Positions 49,729-59,068 of a stretch of DNA of 64,000 nt are shown here, one piece after another. Positions within the stretch are counted from its first letter, which is position 1, and every line of letters begins with the position of its first letter. The stretch spans positions 1,302,001-1,366,000 of the forward strand of contig NZ_BMCS01000001.1 in NCBI RefSeq assembly GCF_014635305.1, written 5' to 3'. The position numbers were made by a program, and so were the translations under genes. This DNA comes from Williamsia phyllosphaerae. GTDB taxonomy: Bacteria > Actinomycetota > Actinomycetes > Mycobacteriales > Mycobacteriaceae. The notes under the pieces were generated by a model. That model made no database searches. It was not told the DNA's origin and saw only the letters and a program-made list of their open reading frames with translations.

Positions 49729-50678
49729 GACAGCGCCGGGAGGATGTGATCGCGGTAGGCATCGAAGAAGCCGTGCATGTCGGGTCCTATCTGTTGGACG
49801 TAGATCTCGTCGACGCCCGCGTCGACATATTGTCGCAGCTGCGTCAGGTGGGCGTCGGGATCGGCGTTGCATGTGATGGTCTCGGCGATGTCGGCCTTCG
49901 GGACCAGTCCGGCGACACTCTCGAAATCCCGCGGGCGCGGGAGGATCTGGGCGAGCTGACCCGGCAGGGCGTCGTTGGACCACAGTCGGTGGGCGGTCTC
50001 GAGGGCGCGGTCGGGATCGTTGTCCCAGCAGACCTTCGTGCCTGCCTGGACGGGCTTGGAGCCTCCGCCGCTCGACCGGAACACCTCGATCGACTCCTTG
50101 TCCGGCGTGACCGTGCAGAATCCGTCGCCGATGCGGCCGGCCAGCTCGGCGGCCTGCGGGCCGAATCCGGAGACGTAGATGGGGACCGTCTCCGAGGGCA
50201 GCGTGTAGATCCGTGCCTCCTGGACCTCGTAGTGCTTGCCGTGGTGACTGATCTCGTTGCCGCCGTGCAGCAGTCGGATCACGTCGATGGCCTCCTCGAG
50301 CATCTCGAGACGTACCCCCGGTGACGGCCAGGGGTCGCCGAGCACGTGCTCGTTGAGCGCTTCGCCGCTACCGACCCCGAAGACGAACCGGTTGTCGAGC
50401 TGCACCGCCGCCGTGGCGACGGCCTGCGCGAGGATCGCGGGGTGGATGCGGATGGTGGGGCACGTGACCGCCGTGGTGACAGGTAACGAGGTCACCTCCG
50501 ACAGCGCGCCGAGCACGCCCCACACGAACGGGCTCTGGCCCTGCTCGGAGTTCCACGGGTGGAAGTGATCGGAGATCCAGAGTCGGGTGAACCCGGCGGC
50601 CTCGGCCATCCGGGCCTGTTCGATGAGTTCCTTCGGGCCGTACTGCTCGCACGACAGGAAATAGCCGACGTCGGTCAT
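49725..50678 (-). CDS. F420-dependent luciferase-like oxidoreductase
   Basis: 317 aa. YFLSCEQYGPKELIEQARMA, RLWISDHFHPWNSEQGQSPF, VTTAVTCPTIRIHPAILAQA, RFVFGVGSGEALNEHVLGDP and VPIYVSGFGPQAAELAGRIG place it in the F420-binding branch close to glucose-6-phosphate dehydrogenase-like LLM enzymes. It is first in a two-gene unit with the haem-oxygenase-like gene. The substrate is unknown. Confidence 0.9.
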   Translation of the reverse strand: MTDVGYFLSCEQYGPKELIEQARMAEAAGFTRLWISDHFHPWNSEQGQSPFVWGVLGALSEVTSLPVTTAVTCPTIRIHPAILAQAVATAAVQLDNRFVFGVGSGEALNEHVLGDPWPSPGVRLEMLEEAIDVIRLLHGGNEISHHGKHYEVQEARIYTLPSETVPIYVSGFGPQAAELAGRIGDGFCTVTPDKESIEVFRSSGGGSKPVQAGTKVCWDNDPDRALETAHRLWSNDALPGQLAQILPRPRDFESVAGLVPKADIAETITCNADPDAHLTQLRQYVDAGVDEIYVQQIGPDMHGFFDAYRDHILPALS

Positions 50679-51124
50679 CAGGAGTCCAGCCCTTCACAGT
50701 GCAGATCGGTGTTCATGTGCCTCGGCGAGCTCAACTGACCGCGAGTGCGGTCATGGAGGTCGGCGACGTGTGCACAGCAACGGACTGGACTGGCACCTTC
50801 GACCGTACGCGATCAGCGGGTCGGGAGATCTACGTTCGTGGCGAGCGAATGATGGGGGCGCGCTCTGCTTGACACCGGTTGACTCCCACCACCGCGTTCG
50901 GATCGGGCTAGGAAGCAACCGTCCATGGCAACCCAACCTGTCCTCGACGGTACGCGGGCGTCGGGTCGACCCGCTACGTCTTGCGGGAGGAACAACGAGA
51001 GACGTTGGCGTGGTGCGGGGGTCGGACGGGCCCAGTGCGCCGTTGCCGTCTGTTCGCCGTGCGGGTGTAGGACTGTCGTGAGAAGGCGGCTGAGTCCGTC
51101 CCGGGGCAGTGATGGGAGTCGTCC
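50679..51124. other. 446-nt divergent intergenic region
   Basis: It separates the F420 enzyme gene from the glutamate-synthase-domain gene. Frames inside are rich in Arg, Trp and His and look like noncoding GC-rich sequence. GGGAG near 51114 is the ribosome site for the right-hand gene. I see no repeat or RNA gene. Confidence 0.45.
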
Positions 51125-52720
51125 GTGGTGAAGCTCGTGGTCCTCGTGTCCACCGTCGGGGGAGCCGTGCTGACGGCAGGCGCGGCGGTGTTCGCGTCGG
51201 CAGTGTGGTGGGTCGCCTGCGCGTTGTTCGTCTGTGCGGCAGCGGTCGCGGTGTACGACCTCGTCCAACGCAGACACTCGGTGTTGCGGATCTACCCGTT
51301 GGTGGGACACATGCGCTTTCTCCTCGAGGCCATCCGGCCCGAGTTGCAGCAGTACTTCATCGAGCGCAACTACGACGGTCGCCCGTTCGACCGTGACGTG
51401 CGCACGATCATCTACGAACGCGCGAAGGGGATCCACGGCGAGCTGTCGTTCGGCACCGAGCGCGACATCGAGCAGGTGGGCTACGAACACCTCGTCCACT
51501 CGACCGTCCCGCTACCGGTCGCCGACACCCCGCCACGCGTGACGATCGGCGGGCCGCACTGCACGCAGCCGTACTCGATGTCGCTGCTGAACGTGTCGTC
51601 GATGAGCTTCGGCGCGTTGTCCGGCGCCGCGCTGACCGCCCTCAATCGGGGGGCGGCCGCCGGCGGGTTCGCACACGACACCGGCGAGGGCGGACTGACG
51701 CCGTACCACCTGTCGGGTGGGGCCGACGTGATCTGGGAGCTCGGATCGGGCTACTTCGGAGCCCGCACCGACGACGGCAGGTTCGACCCGACGACGTTCG
51801 CGGAGAAGGCGACCGACGGCCGGGTGAAGGCCATCTCGATCAAGCTGAGTCAGGGGGCCAAGCCGGGTATCGGCGGTGTGTTGCCCGCCGCGAAGGTGAG
51901 TGCCGAGATCGCCGAGTACCGGGGAGTGCCCGCCCACGAGAAATGCGTGAGCCCGGCGTATCACTCCGCCTTCTCCACCCCGCGGCAGCTCGTCCGGTTC
52001 GTGGCCGAGTTGCGGGAGCTCTCGGGCGGCAAACCGGTCGGGATCAAGCTGTGCGTCGGCGACCGCAGCGAGGTCCTCGCGATCTGCAAGGCGATGATCG
52101 CCGAGAACGACGGACCCGACTTCATCATCGTCGACGGGGCCGAGGGCGGGACCGCGGCCGCGCCGCTGGAGTTCGAGGACCATGTGGGCCTCCCGCTCAC
52201 CGACGGGTTGATGACCGTACACAACGCGCTGGTCGGATGCGGGCTGCGGGACACGGTGCGCATCGGCGCGAGCGGCAAGGTCGCGACCGGCAGCGACATC
52301 GTCAAGCGGCTGATCCAGGGCGCGGACTTCACCAACGCGGCGCGGGCGATGATGATGGCCGTGGGGTGCATCCAGTCGCAGCGGTGTCACACCAACCACT
52401 GCCCGGTCGGTGTCGCCACCCAGGACCCGCGTCGCGCCAGAGCCCTCGACATCCCGGACAAGGCCGAACGGGTGCACCGCTACCACCAGGCGACCGTCGA
52501 GCAGGCCATGCAGCTGATGGCCTCGATGGGTCTCGATTCCCCTGACCAGCTCGACCCGAGCATGCTGCGCAAACGCGTCGACACGGTGACCCAGCGGTCC
52601 TACGCGGAGATCCACGAATGGCTCGACGACGGTGAGTTGCTGGCCGATCCACCGGTGGACTGGGTGCGGGACTGGGCGCACGCCGACGCCGACTCGTTCC
52701 GCCGCACCGTTCGCCACTGA
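51125..52720 (+). CDS. membrane-anchored FMN-binding glutamate synthase domain protein
   Basis: 531 aa from the GTG at 51125. Two N-terminal helices (about 3-22 and 26-44) precede a glutamate synthase large-subunit alpha/beta barrel: MSLLNVSSMSFGALSGAALT, KAISIKLSQGAKPGIGGVLP, DFIIVDGAEGGTAAAPLEFE, RIGASGKVATGSDIVKRLIQ and GCIQSQRCHTNHCPVGVATQ with its Cys-rich cluster loop. The amidotransferase and the NADPH subunit are absent. The enzyme may be a ferredoxin-linked or orphan flavoenzyme, not a glutamate maker. No partner is adjacent. Confidence 0.88.
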   Translation: MVKLVVLVSTVGGAVLTAGAAVFASAVWWVACALFVCAAAVAVYDLVQRRHSVLRIYPLVGHMRFLLEAIRPELQQYFIERNYDGRPFDRDVRTIIYERAKGIHGELSFGTERDIEQVGYEHLVHSTVPLPVADTPPRVTIGGPHCTQPYSMSLLNVSSMSFGALSGAALTALNRGAAAGGFAHDTGEGGLTPYHLSGGADVIWELGSGYFGARTDDGRFDPTTFAEKATDGRVKAISIKLSQGAKPGIGGVLPAAKVSAEIAEYRGVPAHEKCVSPAYHSAFSTPRQLVRFVAELRELSGGKPVGIKLCVGDRSEVLAICKAMIAENDGPDFIIVDGAEGGTAAAPLEFEDHVGLPLTDGLMTVHNALVGCGLRDTVRIGASGKVATGSDIVKRLIQGADFTNAARAMMMAVGCIQSQRCHTNHCPVGVATQDPRRARALDIPDKAERVHRYHQATVEQAMQLMASMGLDSPDQLDPSMLRKRVDTVTQRSYAEIHEWLDDGELLADPPVDWVRDWAHADADSFRRTVRH

Positions 52721-52784
52721 ACTCTGCGCTGGTTTCGAGCCCATCGGTACTAGTCTGGGCGCAGGGGTCGAGGGGGAATGCGTC

Positions 52785-53537
52785 ATGGTGCACGACGGAT
52801 GTTGGGCGACGGTCATATGCAGCGCCCATGATCGGACGGAACTGGGGAATACCAGCGACAACGGGTGGGTACTGGGTTGTCGTCTCAGCATCGGGCACCG
52901 GGGTGATCACGCGACCGACGCCGAGAGCGTCCCGCGGTACGACCGCCGGTTGTGGCTGGAGTGGAACGACCACGAAGAGCACGCGCAGTCGTTGATCGAC
53001 CGGATGCCCTGCACGGGTGGCGTCGGGGCGCGGTGCATGCTCTTCGAGGGGCACGGTGGCGTCCACTGGTACGCCCCGAGCAACGGCTATCTGACGTCAG
53101 CGGGGACCGGCCGCCGTCGGGTCGACGAGTCCGACTCACAGACGCGCTCGAACGTCGCCACCGTCGACCACGCCGACGAGAACGGTCACCGCGAGGGCGG
53201 CCACCACGAGTTGCACCATTCCTACGGTGACGTGGCCACGCCCACCCAGGCCCATGACGTGTTCGAGACGGGCGCACACCGGGAGAGCGATGTCGGGTAC
53301 GACCTCGGCGACATCGCCGACAACCACGGTGTCGCCGATCTCGCCGAGATCCCCAACCTGCGTGGCCGTGCCGTCCGCGGGCAGCCGCCGACGGACCGTC
53401 TGGGCTCCGTCGAGCCCGTCCGCTCCGGGGACACCGCCGCGGCAGGGCATCCGTCGGTGAGCGCAGCCCTCGACGCTGTGGTGGCCGCGCTGGCGCAACT
53501 CGCCGAGGCCCTTCGCCGCGCCGAGAACGAGCGCTGA
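52785..53537 (+). CDS. unknown protein with two Cys/GH-x-G-x-H motifs
   Basis: 250 aa, ATG at 52785 with GGGGGA upstream. The N-terminal part has two similar motifs, GCRLSIGHRGDH and RCMLFEGHGGVHW, each a Cys followed by GHxGxH, which suggests a small metal-binding fold. The rest is acidic, His-rich and probably disordered, ending in a short Ala/Leu helix (VSAALDAVVAALAQLAEALR). A -10-like TAGTCT at 52751 lies 34 nt upstream. Function is not recognised. The 3' end shares a hairpin with the convergent peptidase gene. Confidence 0.65.
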   Translation: MVHDGCWATVICSAHDRTELGNTSDNGWVLGCRLSIGHRGDHATDAESVPRYDRRLWLEWNDHEEHAQSLIDRMPCTGGVGARCMLFEGHGGVHWYAPSNGYLTSAGTGRRRVDESDSQTRSNVATVDHADENGHREGGHHELHHSYGDVATPTQAHDVFETGAHRESDVGYDLGDIADNHGVADLAEIPNLRGRAVRGQPPTDRLGSVEPVRSGDTAAAGHPSVSAALDAVVAALAQLAEALRRAENER

Positions 53538-53539
53538 CC

Positions 53540-53565
53540 CACCACGGTGTGACTACGGCGTGGTG
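53540..53565. terminator. bidirectional hairpin between convergent genes
   Basis: CACCACG (53540-53546) and CGTGGTG (53559-53565) are inverted repeats with a 12-nt loop. It overlaps the last codons of the S53 peptidase gene. Confidence 0.45.
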
Positions 53566-55328
53566 ATCGCCGTGGCGTACGCCGGGTTGTTCGGCGCGCC
53601 CAGTCCGGTCGTCTTGTCGTAGCTCGACGTCGTCGGATACACGGCCGTGTTGCCGGTGATCGAGTTCGTCCCGGTTGCGATGTCGTGGAACGCACCCGGT
53701 GTGGACGCCGCGACACGGTAGAGCGTCGGGTTGATGTTGCCGAAGCGTTTGCCGCCGGCCTTGGCCGAGGTCAGCGCCAGCAGCGCGGCGTTGAGCGGAG
53801 CCGCGCCACTGGTGCCCGCCGAGGCGGTCCACCCGCCGCCGGTGTCGTTGCCACTCGCGTCGGTCAGCTCGGTGTAGGTGCTGAACTGGTATTCCGCGGC
53901 CACCCCGGCGATGTCGGGGACCTGACGCTTGGCGCCGGTGTCGACGCCGGCACCGGTCTGCCAGGACGGCTTGGCGAAGTAGGTCGACACGCCACCACCA
54001 CTGGCGCCGCGGAAAGACGGGTCGGTGCCCGCGGCGTAGTCGTTCCACACCTTCTCGTTGGCCCACGCCCCGGTGGTGGAGTTGATGAACAGTCGGCTCC
54101 CGCCGACGCCGGTGACGTTGGGATCGGAGGCGGGGTAGTCGACGGTGATGGTCGTGTCGCGTGACGACGAGTTCCACTGATCCGACGACCCGTGATCACC
54201 GGCGGCGTCGACGAAGGTCTGTCCCTGCGCGACGCCCTGGGCGATGATGTTCGACAGCGCCCGGATCCCGGATGTGCCCTCGGCCAGTTCGGATTCGCCC
54301 CAGCTGATCGACACGATCGAGGCGCGGTTGTCGGAGACGATCTTCGAGTACAGGTCTACGTCGGCGTTGCCGACATTCGGTGCCTGGTAGTTCAGGATCG
54401 TGGCCTTGGGGGCGATCGAGTGCAGGACCTCGATGTCGAGGTCGACCTCACCCTGCCCCGAGAGGTCACCGGCCGGCCCGCCGTCGACGTCGATCGTCTG
54501 TACCGCGGGGGCGGTGATTCCGTACTGGCTGTCAAAGGCCTTGTAGTTCGCGGGCTTGTACCCGGAGAACTCGACCAGCGCGATGGTCTGCCCGCTGCCC
54601 CCGTTGCCGCCGATCGTCGAGGCCGCATAGGCGCTGCTCAACTCGCCCGCGGTGAAGCCGCCCTTGGGTCCGCTGCCCTTGTCCGTCACCGCGTTGGGCG
54701 CGAGTTTCGGCTTCTGCGGGACCTGCGCTGTCGGAGGAGGGGTCACCGGGAGGGGTGCATCGGTGAGTCCGGAGACGTCGGTGATGACCGAGGCGGCGGC
54801 CGGGGACGCCTTGGCGGAGCTGTCGGCGCCGATGAACTCCGATCCGTTCTTCGGATCGCGGTACTGCGAGAGGCCGGTGCCGAACGTGGCGCCGAGCTGA
54901 TCGACGGTCCCGGTCGCCGAGATGGTCTGCTGACCCGGGGCGAGCGCGCTCACCTGCAGACCGTGCGAGCGCAGATAGTCGGTGGCCGTGGTCACCTCAC
55001 TCGGCGACGGACCGAAGCGCGACGCGAACTCGGCCGGGGTGAGGAACCGGCGGAACTGTGCCGACCCCGGATCGCTCACCGCCGCATCGAAAGCGGCCAG
55101 CCCCTGCGGATCACGTGACGCCAGCGCCACCGTCACCGTCCGCCGCTGTGCAGCGGGCGCGGCGCCCACCTTCGCCGAACGGGCCACGCGCGGACTCACC
55201 AGCGCGCGCCCCGAATCCACCGGGGCCACCGGCGCATTCGAGGCCGGTGCGGCCCACGCCACCCCGGAGCTCACGGTCATCACCGTCGCCACACCCACCA
55301 CGAACGGAACCAGACGCTTCATCGTCAT
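53553..55328 (-). CDS. secreted S53 family (sedolisin-type) serine peptidase
   Basis: 591 aa from the ATG at 55328. A signal peptide (LVPFVVGVATVMTVSSGVAW) is followed by a pro-domain (about 60-200, with RFLTPAEFASRFGPSPSEV). The catalytic domain has Glu and Asp in GQGEVDLDIEVL, SIVSISWGESELAE with the oxyanion Asp in DAAGDHGSSD, and the nucleophile in SAGTSGAAPLNAALLALT. DKTTGLGAPN is the calcium-site end. It is an exported, acid-active endopeptidase by family. An inverted repeat lies upstream. Confidence 0.93.
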   Translation of the reverse strand: MTMKRLVPFVVGVATVMTVSSGVAWAAPASNAPVAPVDSGRALVSPRVARSAKVGAAPAAQRRTVTVALASRDPQGLAAFDAAVSDPGSAQFRRFLTPAEFASRFGPSPSEVTTATDYLRSHGLQVSALAPGQQTISATGTVDQLGATFGTGLSQYRDPKNGSEFIGADSSAKASPAAASVITDVSGLTDAPLPVTPPPTAQVPQKPKLAPNAVTDKGSGPKGGFTAGELSSAYAASTIGGNGGSGQTIALVEFSGYKPANYKAFDSQYGITAPAVQTIDVDGGPAGDLSGQGEVDLDIEVLHSIAPKATILNYQAPNVGNADVDLYSKIVSDNRASIVSISWGESELAEGTSGIRALSNIIAQGVAQGQTFVDAAGDHGSSDQWNSSSRDTTITVDYPASDPNVTGVGGSRLFINSTTGAWANEKVWNDYAAGTDPSFRGASGGGVSTYFAKPSWQTGAGVDTGAKRQVPDIAGVAAEYQFSTYTELTDASGNDTGGGWTASAGTSGAAPLNAALLALTSAKAGGKRFGNINPTLYRVAASTPGAFHDIATGTNSITGNTAVYPTTSSYDKTTGLGAPNNPAYATAITTP

Positions 55329-55364
55329 GTCGGCCTCACCTTCTTGTGTTCTCAGGAACCTAGC

Positions 55365-55385
55365 AGTTACTGCGCATAGGTAACT
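55365..55385 (-). promoter_or_regulatory. inverted repeat upstream of the S53 peptidase gene
   Basis: AGTTAC (55365-55370) and GTAACT (55380-55385) are perfect inverted repeats with a 9-nt spacer, 37 nt before the ATG at 55328, within an AT-rich patch. It is a candidate operator in the promoter. Confidence 0.45.
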
Positions 55386-55519
55386 AGCTATACGAACAGT
55401 CGTGACCGAAACGCGGTCGGTGTTCACGCCGACGTCACGAGAACCGGGCAAAACCCCCGTCGTGCAGACGATTCGACCGTGTGAGACCGAGGTCGACGTT
55501 CAGCGCTCAAGAGCTCAGA

Positions 55520-55539
55520 TACGGTAGGGGGGTACCGTA
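55520..55539 (+). promoter_or_regulatory. first copper-operon inverted repeat
   Basis: TACGGTA (55520-55526) and TACCGTA (55533-55539) surround six G. It lies upstream of the CsoR-type gene and resembles the TACC/GGTA arms of CsoR sites. Confidence 0.55.
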
Positions 55540-55556
55540 GAGTCACGATCGGTGGT

Positions 55557-55573
55557 ATACCGGACAGGGGTAT
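55557..55573 (+). promoter_or_regulatory. second copper-operon box, CsoR-type
   Basis: ATACC-N7-GGTAT with a G-rich centre, 21 nt before the ATG at 55595. Arm sequence and spacing fit CsoR-family operators. Together with the first repeat it indicates autoregulation. Confidence 0.65.
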
Positions 55574-55594
55574 GAACTACGGAGGAGGCAGCCA

Positions 55595-55888
55595 ATGGAC
55601 GGCGCCACGCACGGATACATCCAGCGCAAGGACGACTACCTCAAGCGGCTACGCCGCATCGAGGGCCAGGCGCGGGGCCTGCAGCGGATGGTCGACGAGG
55701 AGAGCTACTGCATCGACATCCTGACGCAGGTCACGGCAATGACGAAGGCGCTGCAGGCGGTCAGTCTGGGACTATTGGAGGAACACATGAACCACTGCGT
55801 GATCAACGCGGCACAGGAGAGCGACGAGGCGGGTCAGATCAAGGTGCGCGAGGCGATGGACGCCGTCACCCGGTTGGTGCGCTCATGA
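55595..55888 (+). CDS. csoR: CsoR-family copper-sensing repressor
   Basis: 97 aa, ATG at 55595 after [28 protein letters not shown] is the DNA-contact helix. The Cu(I) site is Cys39 (SYCIDIL), His64 and Cys68 (EEHMNHC), the Cys-His-Cys spacing of CsoR. When copper binds, the repressor leaves DNA. It is the first gene of a copper unit and overlaps the chaperone start by 4 nt. RcnR- or formaldehyde-type relatives are less likely given these residues and the neighbours. Confidence 0.92.
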   Translation: MDGATHGYIQRKDDYLKRLRRIEGQARGLQRMVDEESYCIDILTQVTAMTKALQAVSLGLLEEHMNHCVINAAQESDEAGQIKVREAMDAVTRLVRS

Positions 55889-56094
55889 GCACCGCGACCT
55901 ACACCGTCACCGGTATGACGTGCGCGCATTGCGTCGCCTCGGTCACCGAAGAGGTCTCCGAGATCGCCGGTGTCGACGGTGTGGAGGTCGATCTCGACAG
56001 CGGTGCACTCACCGTCACCAGCTCGGACCCGATCGATCCGGCCGCCGTCGCGGCTGCCGTGGCCGAGGCGGGGTACGACCTGGTCGCGCCGTGA
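55885..56094 (+). CDS. copZ: CopZ-like copper chaperone (HMA domain)
   Basis: 69 aa. [20 protein letters not shown] carries the CxxC copper site, and the ferredoxin-like fold ends with [13 protein letters not shown]. It delivers Cu(I) to the ATPase encoded next. Both ends overlap neighbours by 4 nt, indicating a tightly coupled csoR-copZ-copA unit. Confidence 0.92.
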   Translation: MSTATYTVTGMTCAHCVASVTEEVSEIAGVDGVEVDLDSGALTVTSSDPIDPAAVAAAVAEAGYDLVAP

Positions 56095-58319
56095 GCACCG
56101 CGGTGTTCGACCTCGAGGGCATGACCTGCGCCTCGTGCGCGACGCGGATCGAGCGCAAGCTCAACAAACTCGACGGCGTCGAGGCGTCGGTCAACTTCGC
56201 GACCGAGACCGTCGAGGTCCACCACCCTGACGAGGTCACCACCGGCGAGCTCGCCGAGGTGGTCGCCGCCGCCGGTTACCGGGCCGTCGAACAGGACGCC
56301 CACGGGCACAACCATTCCGACCATTCTGCAGGTGCGACGGGTTTGCGGCGTCGGTTGATCGTCTCGGCGATCCTGAGCGGCCCCGTCGTGGTCCTTGCCA
56401 TGGTTCCAGCCTGGCAGTTCGACTACTGGCAGTGGGTGTCTTTGGCGCTCGCCACCCCGGTCGTGGTGTGGGGCGCCTGGCCGTTCCACCGCGCGACCGT
56501 CGCCGGTGCGCGACATCTGGCGACGTCGATGGACACCCTGGTGTCGATCGGGATCACCGCCGCCTACGGATGGTCGCTCTACGCACTGGTTTTCGGGTCC
56601 GCGGGCATGATCGGCATGCGGCACGGGTTCGAGCTCACCCTCGCCCGTGGTGACGCGTCGGCCAACATCTACCTCGAGGTCGCCGCGGGCGTCACGACGT
56701 TCCTGATCGCCGGGCGGTATCTCGAGTCGCGGTCGACCCGGGAGGCGGGGGCCGCCATGCGAGCGCTCGCCGAACTCGGAGCCAAACAGGCGACGCTGCT
56801 CGTCGACGGTCCGCACGGGCCGGTCGAGAAGCAGGTCGCCACCGACACTCTCGTGGTCGACGATCGTTTCCTGGTCCGACCAGGGGAGAAGATCGCCACC
56901 GACGGCGAGGTGGTCTCGGGATCGTCGGTGGTCGACCAGTCGGTGATCACCGGAGAATCCGTGCCGGTGGACGTCGCCGTCGGCGACCGTGTCATCGGGG
57001 CGACGGTCAACGGTGGCGGGACCATCACCGTCCGCGCGACCTCGGTCGGAGCCGACACACAGATGTCGCAGATCGCCCGGCTCGTCGCGGACGCCCAGAA
57101 CGGCAAGGCCGGCGTGCAGCGCTTGGCCGACGCCATCTCGGCGTACTTCGTGCCGGTCGTGCTCGTGCTCGCTGCGGTGACGTTTGCGGCGTGGTTGATC
57201 GTCGGTGGCGGTCTGACTGCGGCGATCACCGCGGCCGTCGCGGTGCTGATCATCGCGTGCCCCTGTGCTCTCGGACTGGCCACACCCACCGCGCTGATGG
57301 CGGGTAGCGGCCGCGGCGCGCAGCTCGGCATCCTCATCCGCGGGCCGCAGGTCCTCGAACGCACCAGCCGCATCGACACCGTCGTGCTGGACAAGACGGG
57401 CACGATCACCACCGGAGTGATGACACTCGCCGACGTGGTCGCCGCGCCGGGAGAATCCGGCGATCAGGTCCTGCGGTGGGCCGCGTCGGTCGAGTCGATG
57501 TCGGAACACCCGATCGCCCGGGCCATCGCGCGCGCCGGGACGGAGCGGCTCGGGCGACTCGCCGATGTCGTCGGGTTCGAGAACGTCGCCGGGCTGGGTG
57601 TGCGCGGAACGGTCGACGGTGTCGACGTGCTGGCCGGTCGGGCGACGTGGGCGTCCGAGCGCGGACTCGCCGCTGTTCCGGAGGTGACCCGTGCGATCGA
57701 CGAGGCCGAGGCGTCCGGTGCGACCGCGATCGTCGTCGGCTGGGACGGCGCGGTCCGCGGGGCGCTGGTGGTGGCCGACGAGGTCAAGCCGTCGTCGGCG
57801 GCCGCGGTGGCCGATCTGCGCCGACTCGGTCTGACGCCGGTCCTGCTGACCGGCGACAACGAGGGTGCCGCCCGCGCCGTCGCCGATGCTGTCGGCATCG
57901 ACCGGGTCATCGCCGGTGTCCTGCCGCAGGACAAGGTCGACACCGTTCGCACGCTGCAGGCCGACGGGTCTCGGGTGGCGATGATCGGCGACGGGGTCAA
58001 CGACGCCGCCGCCCTTGCCGCCTCCGATCTCGGACTGGCGATGGGTACCGGGACCGATGTGGCCATCGAGGCGTCCGACCTGACGCTGATGTCGGGTGAT
58101 CTCCGGGCTGCCGGCGATGCGATCCGATTGGCGCGCGCCACGTTGCGCACGATTCGCGCGAATCTGTTCTGGGCGTTCGGCTACAACGTCGCCGCGCTGC
58201 CCCTTGCCGCGTTCGGTCTGCTCAACCCGATGTTCGCGGGGGCGGCGATGGCCTTCTCGTCGGTGTTCGTCGTGCTGAACAGCTTGCGGCTGAGGCGCTT
58301 TCGCGTCAAGACCAGGTAG
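56091..58319 (+). CDS. copA: copper-exporting P1B-type ATPase
   Basis: 742 aa from the GTG at 56091. An N-terminal HMA domain has Cys13 and Cys16 ([12 protein letters not shown]). Eight membrane helices follow, with the CPC metal gate (Cys390-Pro-Cys392 in [13 protein letters not shown]). The actuator has TGES in [11 protein letters not shown]. Phosphorylation is at Asp434 in [16 protein letters not shown] is the ATP-domain HP motif, and [10 protein letters not shown] is the hinge. It pumps Cu(I) out. It is closest in layout to mycobacterial CtpV, which also lies in a CsoR operon. The 3' end overlaps the convergent gene by 14 nt. Confidence 0.95.
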   Translation: MSTAVFDLEGMTCASCATRIERKLNKLDGVEASVNFATETVEVHHPDEVTTGELAEVVAAAGYRAVEQDAHGHNHSDHSAGATGLRRRLIVSAILSGPVVVLAMVPAWQFDYWQWVSLALATPVVVWGAWPFHRATVAGARHLATSMDTLVSIGITAAYGWSLYALVFGSAGMIGMRHGFELTLARGDASANIYLEVAAGVTTFLIAGRYLESRSTREAGAAMRALAELGAKQATLLVDGPHGPVEKQVATDTLVVDDRFLVRPGEKIATDGEVVSGSSVVDQSVITGESVPVDVAVGDRVIGATVNGGGTITVRATSVGADTQMSQIARLVADAQNGKAGVQRLADAISAYFVPVVLVLAAVTFAAWLIVGGGLTAAITAAVAVLIIACPCALGLATPTALMAGSGRGAQLGILIRGPQVLERTSRIDTVVLDKTGTITTGVMTLADVVAAPGESGDQVLRWAASVESMSEHPIARAIARAGTERLGRLADVVGFENVAGLGVRGTVDGVDVLAGRATWASERGLAAVPEVTRAIDEAEASGATAIVVGWDGAVRGALVVADEVKPSSAAAVADLRRLGLTPVLLTGDNEGAARAVADAVGIDRVIAGVLPQDKVDTVRTLQADGSRVAMIGDGVNDAAALAASDLGLAMGTGTDVAIEASDLTLMSGDLRAAGDAIRLARATLRTIRANLFWAFGYNVAALPLAAFGLLNPMFAGAAMAFSSVFVVLNSLRLRRFRVKTR

Positions 58320-58875
58320 CCCGCACGATCGAGAAGCCGCTGTCGTAGACGCGTCGATTGGTCACCGACAACCTGCGCGGCGCTCCGAGCGGACCGAAGA
58401 GCGGGATCCCCGCCCCGAAGACTAGTGGATGGATCTTGAGGATCACTTCGTCGATTTCGTCGGCGAGCGCGGCCGCGAGACGACCGCCGCCCGGGAGCCA
58501 GATGTCCTTGCCCGGCCGCGCCTTCAATTCCCGAATTGCCGCGACGGGGTCGGCGACCACCTCGACCTCGGTCCCCTGTGCGCCCTCCGGAGACGTGGAC
58601 GCGACCAGCTGCCGGAGGTGCTGATACGGACTGATGACACCGTGGGGGATACCGGCGTCGTAGGTTCGGCGACCCATGATCACGGTGTCGAACCGCAGGT
58701 TCGGCCCATCGATGCCGAGCGGTCCTCGAACGTGGGTGGGAATCATCTCCGGGAACTCGGCCACCAGGTCGACGGCTTCGGGCCCGTCGAACGAGAAGGC
58801 CTCGTACCCGTCGTTCTCGTCTGCGATGAAACCATCCAGCGTGGTCGCGACGAAGTACACGAGCTTGCGCACCAC
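58306..58875 (-). CDS. dihydrofolate-reductase-fold (RibD C-terminal-like) protein
   Basis: 189 aa from the GTG at 58875, with GAGAGGAG upstream. [53 protein letters not shown] and [19 protein letters not shown] are family marks. It is a paralogue in fold of the protein at 20466-21080 but belongs to a different subgroup. The substrate is unknown. Confidence 0.9.
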   Translation of the reverse strand: MVRKLVYFVATTLDGFIADENDGYEAFSFDGPEAVDLVAEFPEMIPTHVRGPLGIDGPNLRFDTVIMGRRTYDAGIPHGVISPYQHLRQLVASTSPEGAQGTEVEVVADPVAAIRELKARPGKDIWLPGGGRLAAALADEIDEVILKIHPLVFGAGIPLFGPLGAPRRLSVTNRRVYDSGFSIVRATWS

Positions 58876-59007
58876 AGACTCCTCTCAACCCATCCGCATC
58901 GGTGCGGTCGAGCGCAAAGCTAGTCGGGGTAGCGGACAACCTCCAGCGATTTTCTGGCTCAGAGGTCAGGACACGCCCGCCGCCGGTCGCCGGTGCCCAC
59001 AACGAGT

Positions 59008-59041
59008 CGTCCCGCCCGCAATGCATTGCGGGCGGGACGAT
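59008..59041. terminator. perfect 34-bp palindrome ending the Asp23-type cluster
   Basis: The 17-bp arm TCGTCCCGCCCGCAATG is followed directly by its exact complement CATTGCGGGCGGGACGA. It lies 28 nt past the stop of the last cluster gene (59069) and folds into a very stable hairpin. Termination is the simplest role. Confidence 0.75.
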
Positions 59042-59068
59042 CGAAATCGGGCGACATGCGCTCGGAGG

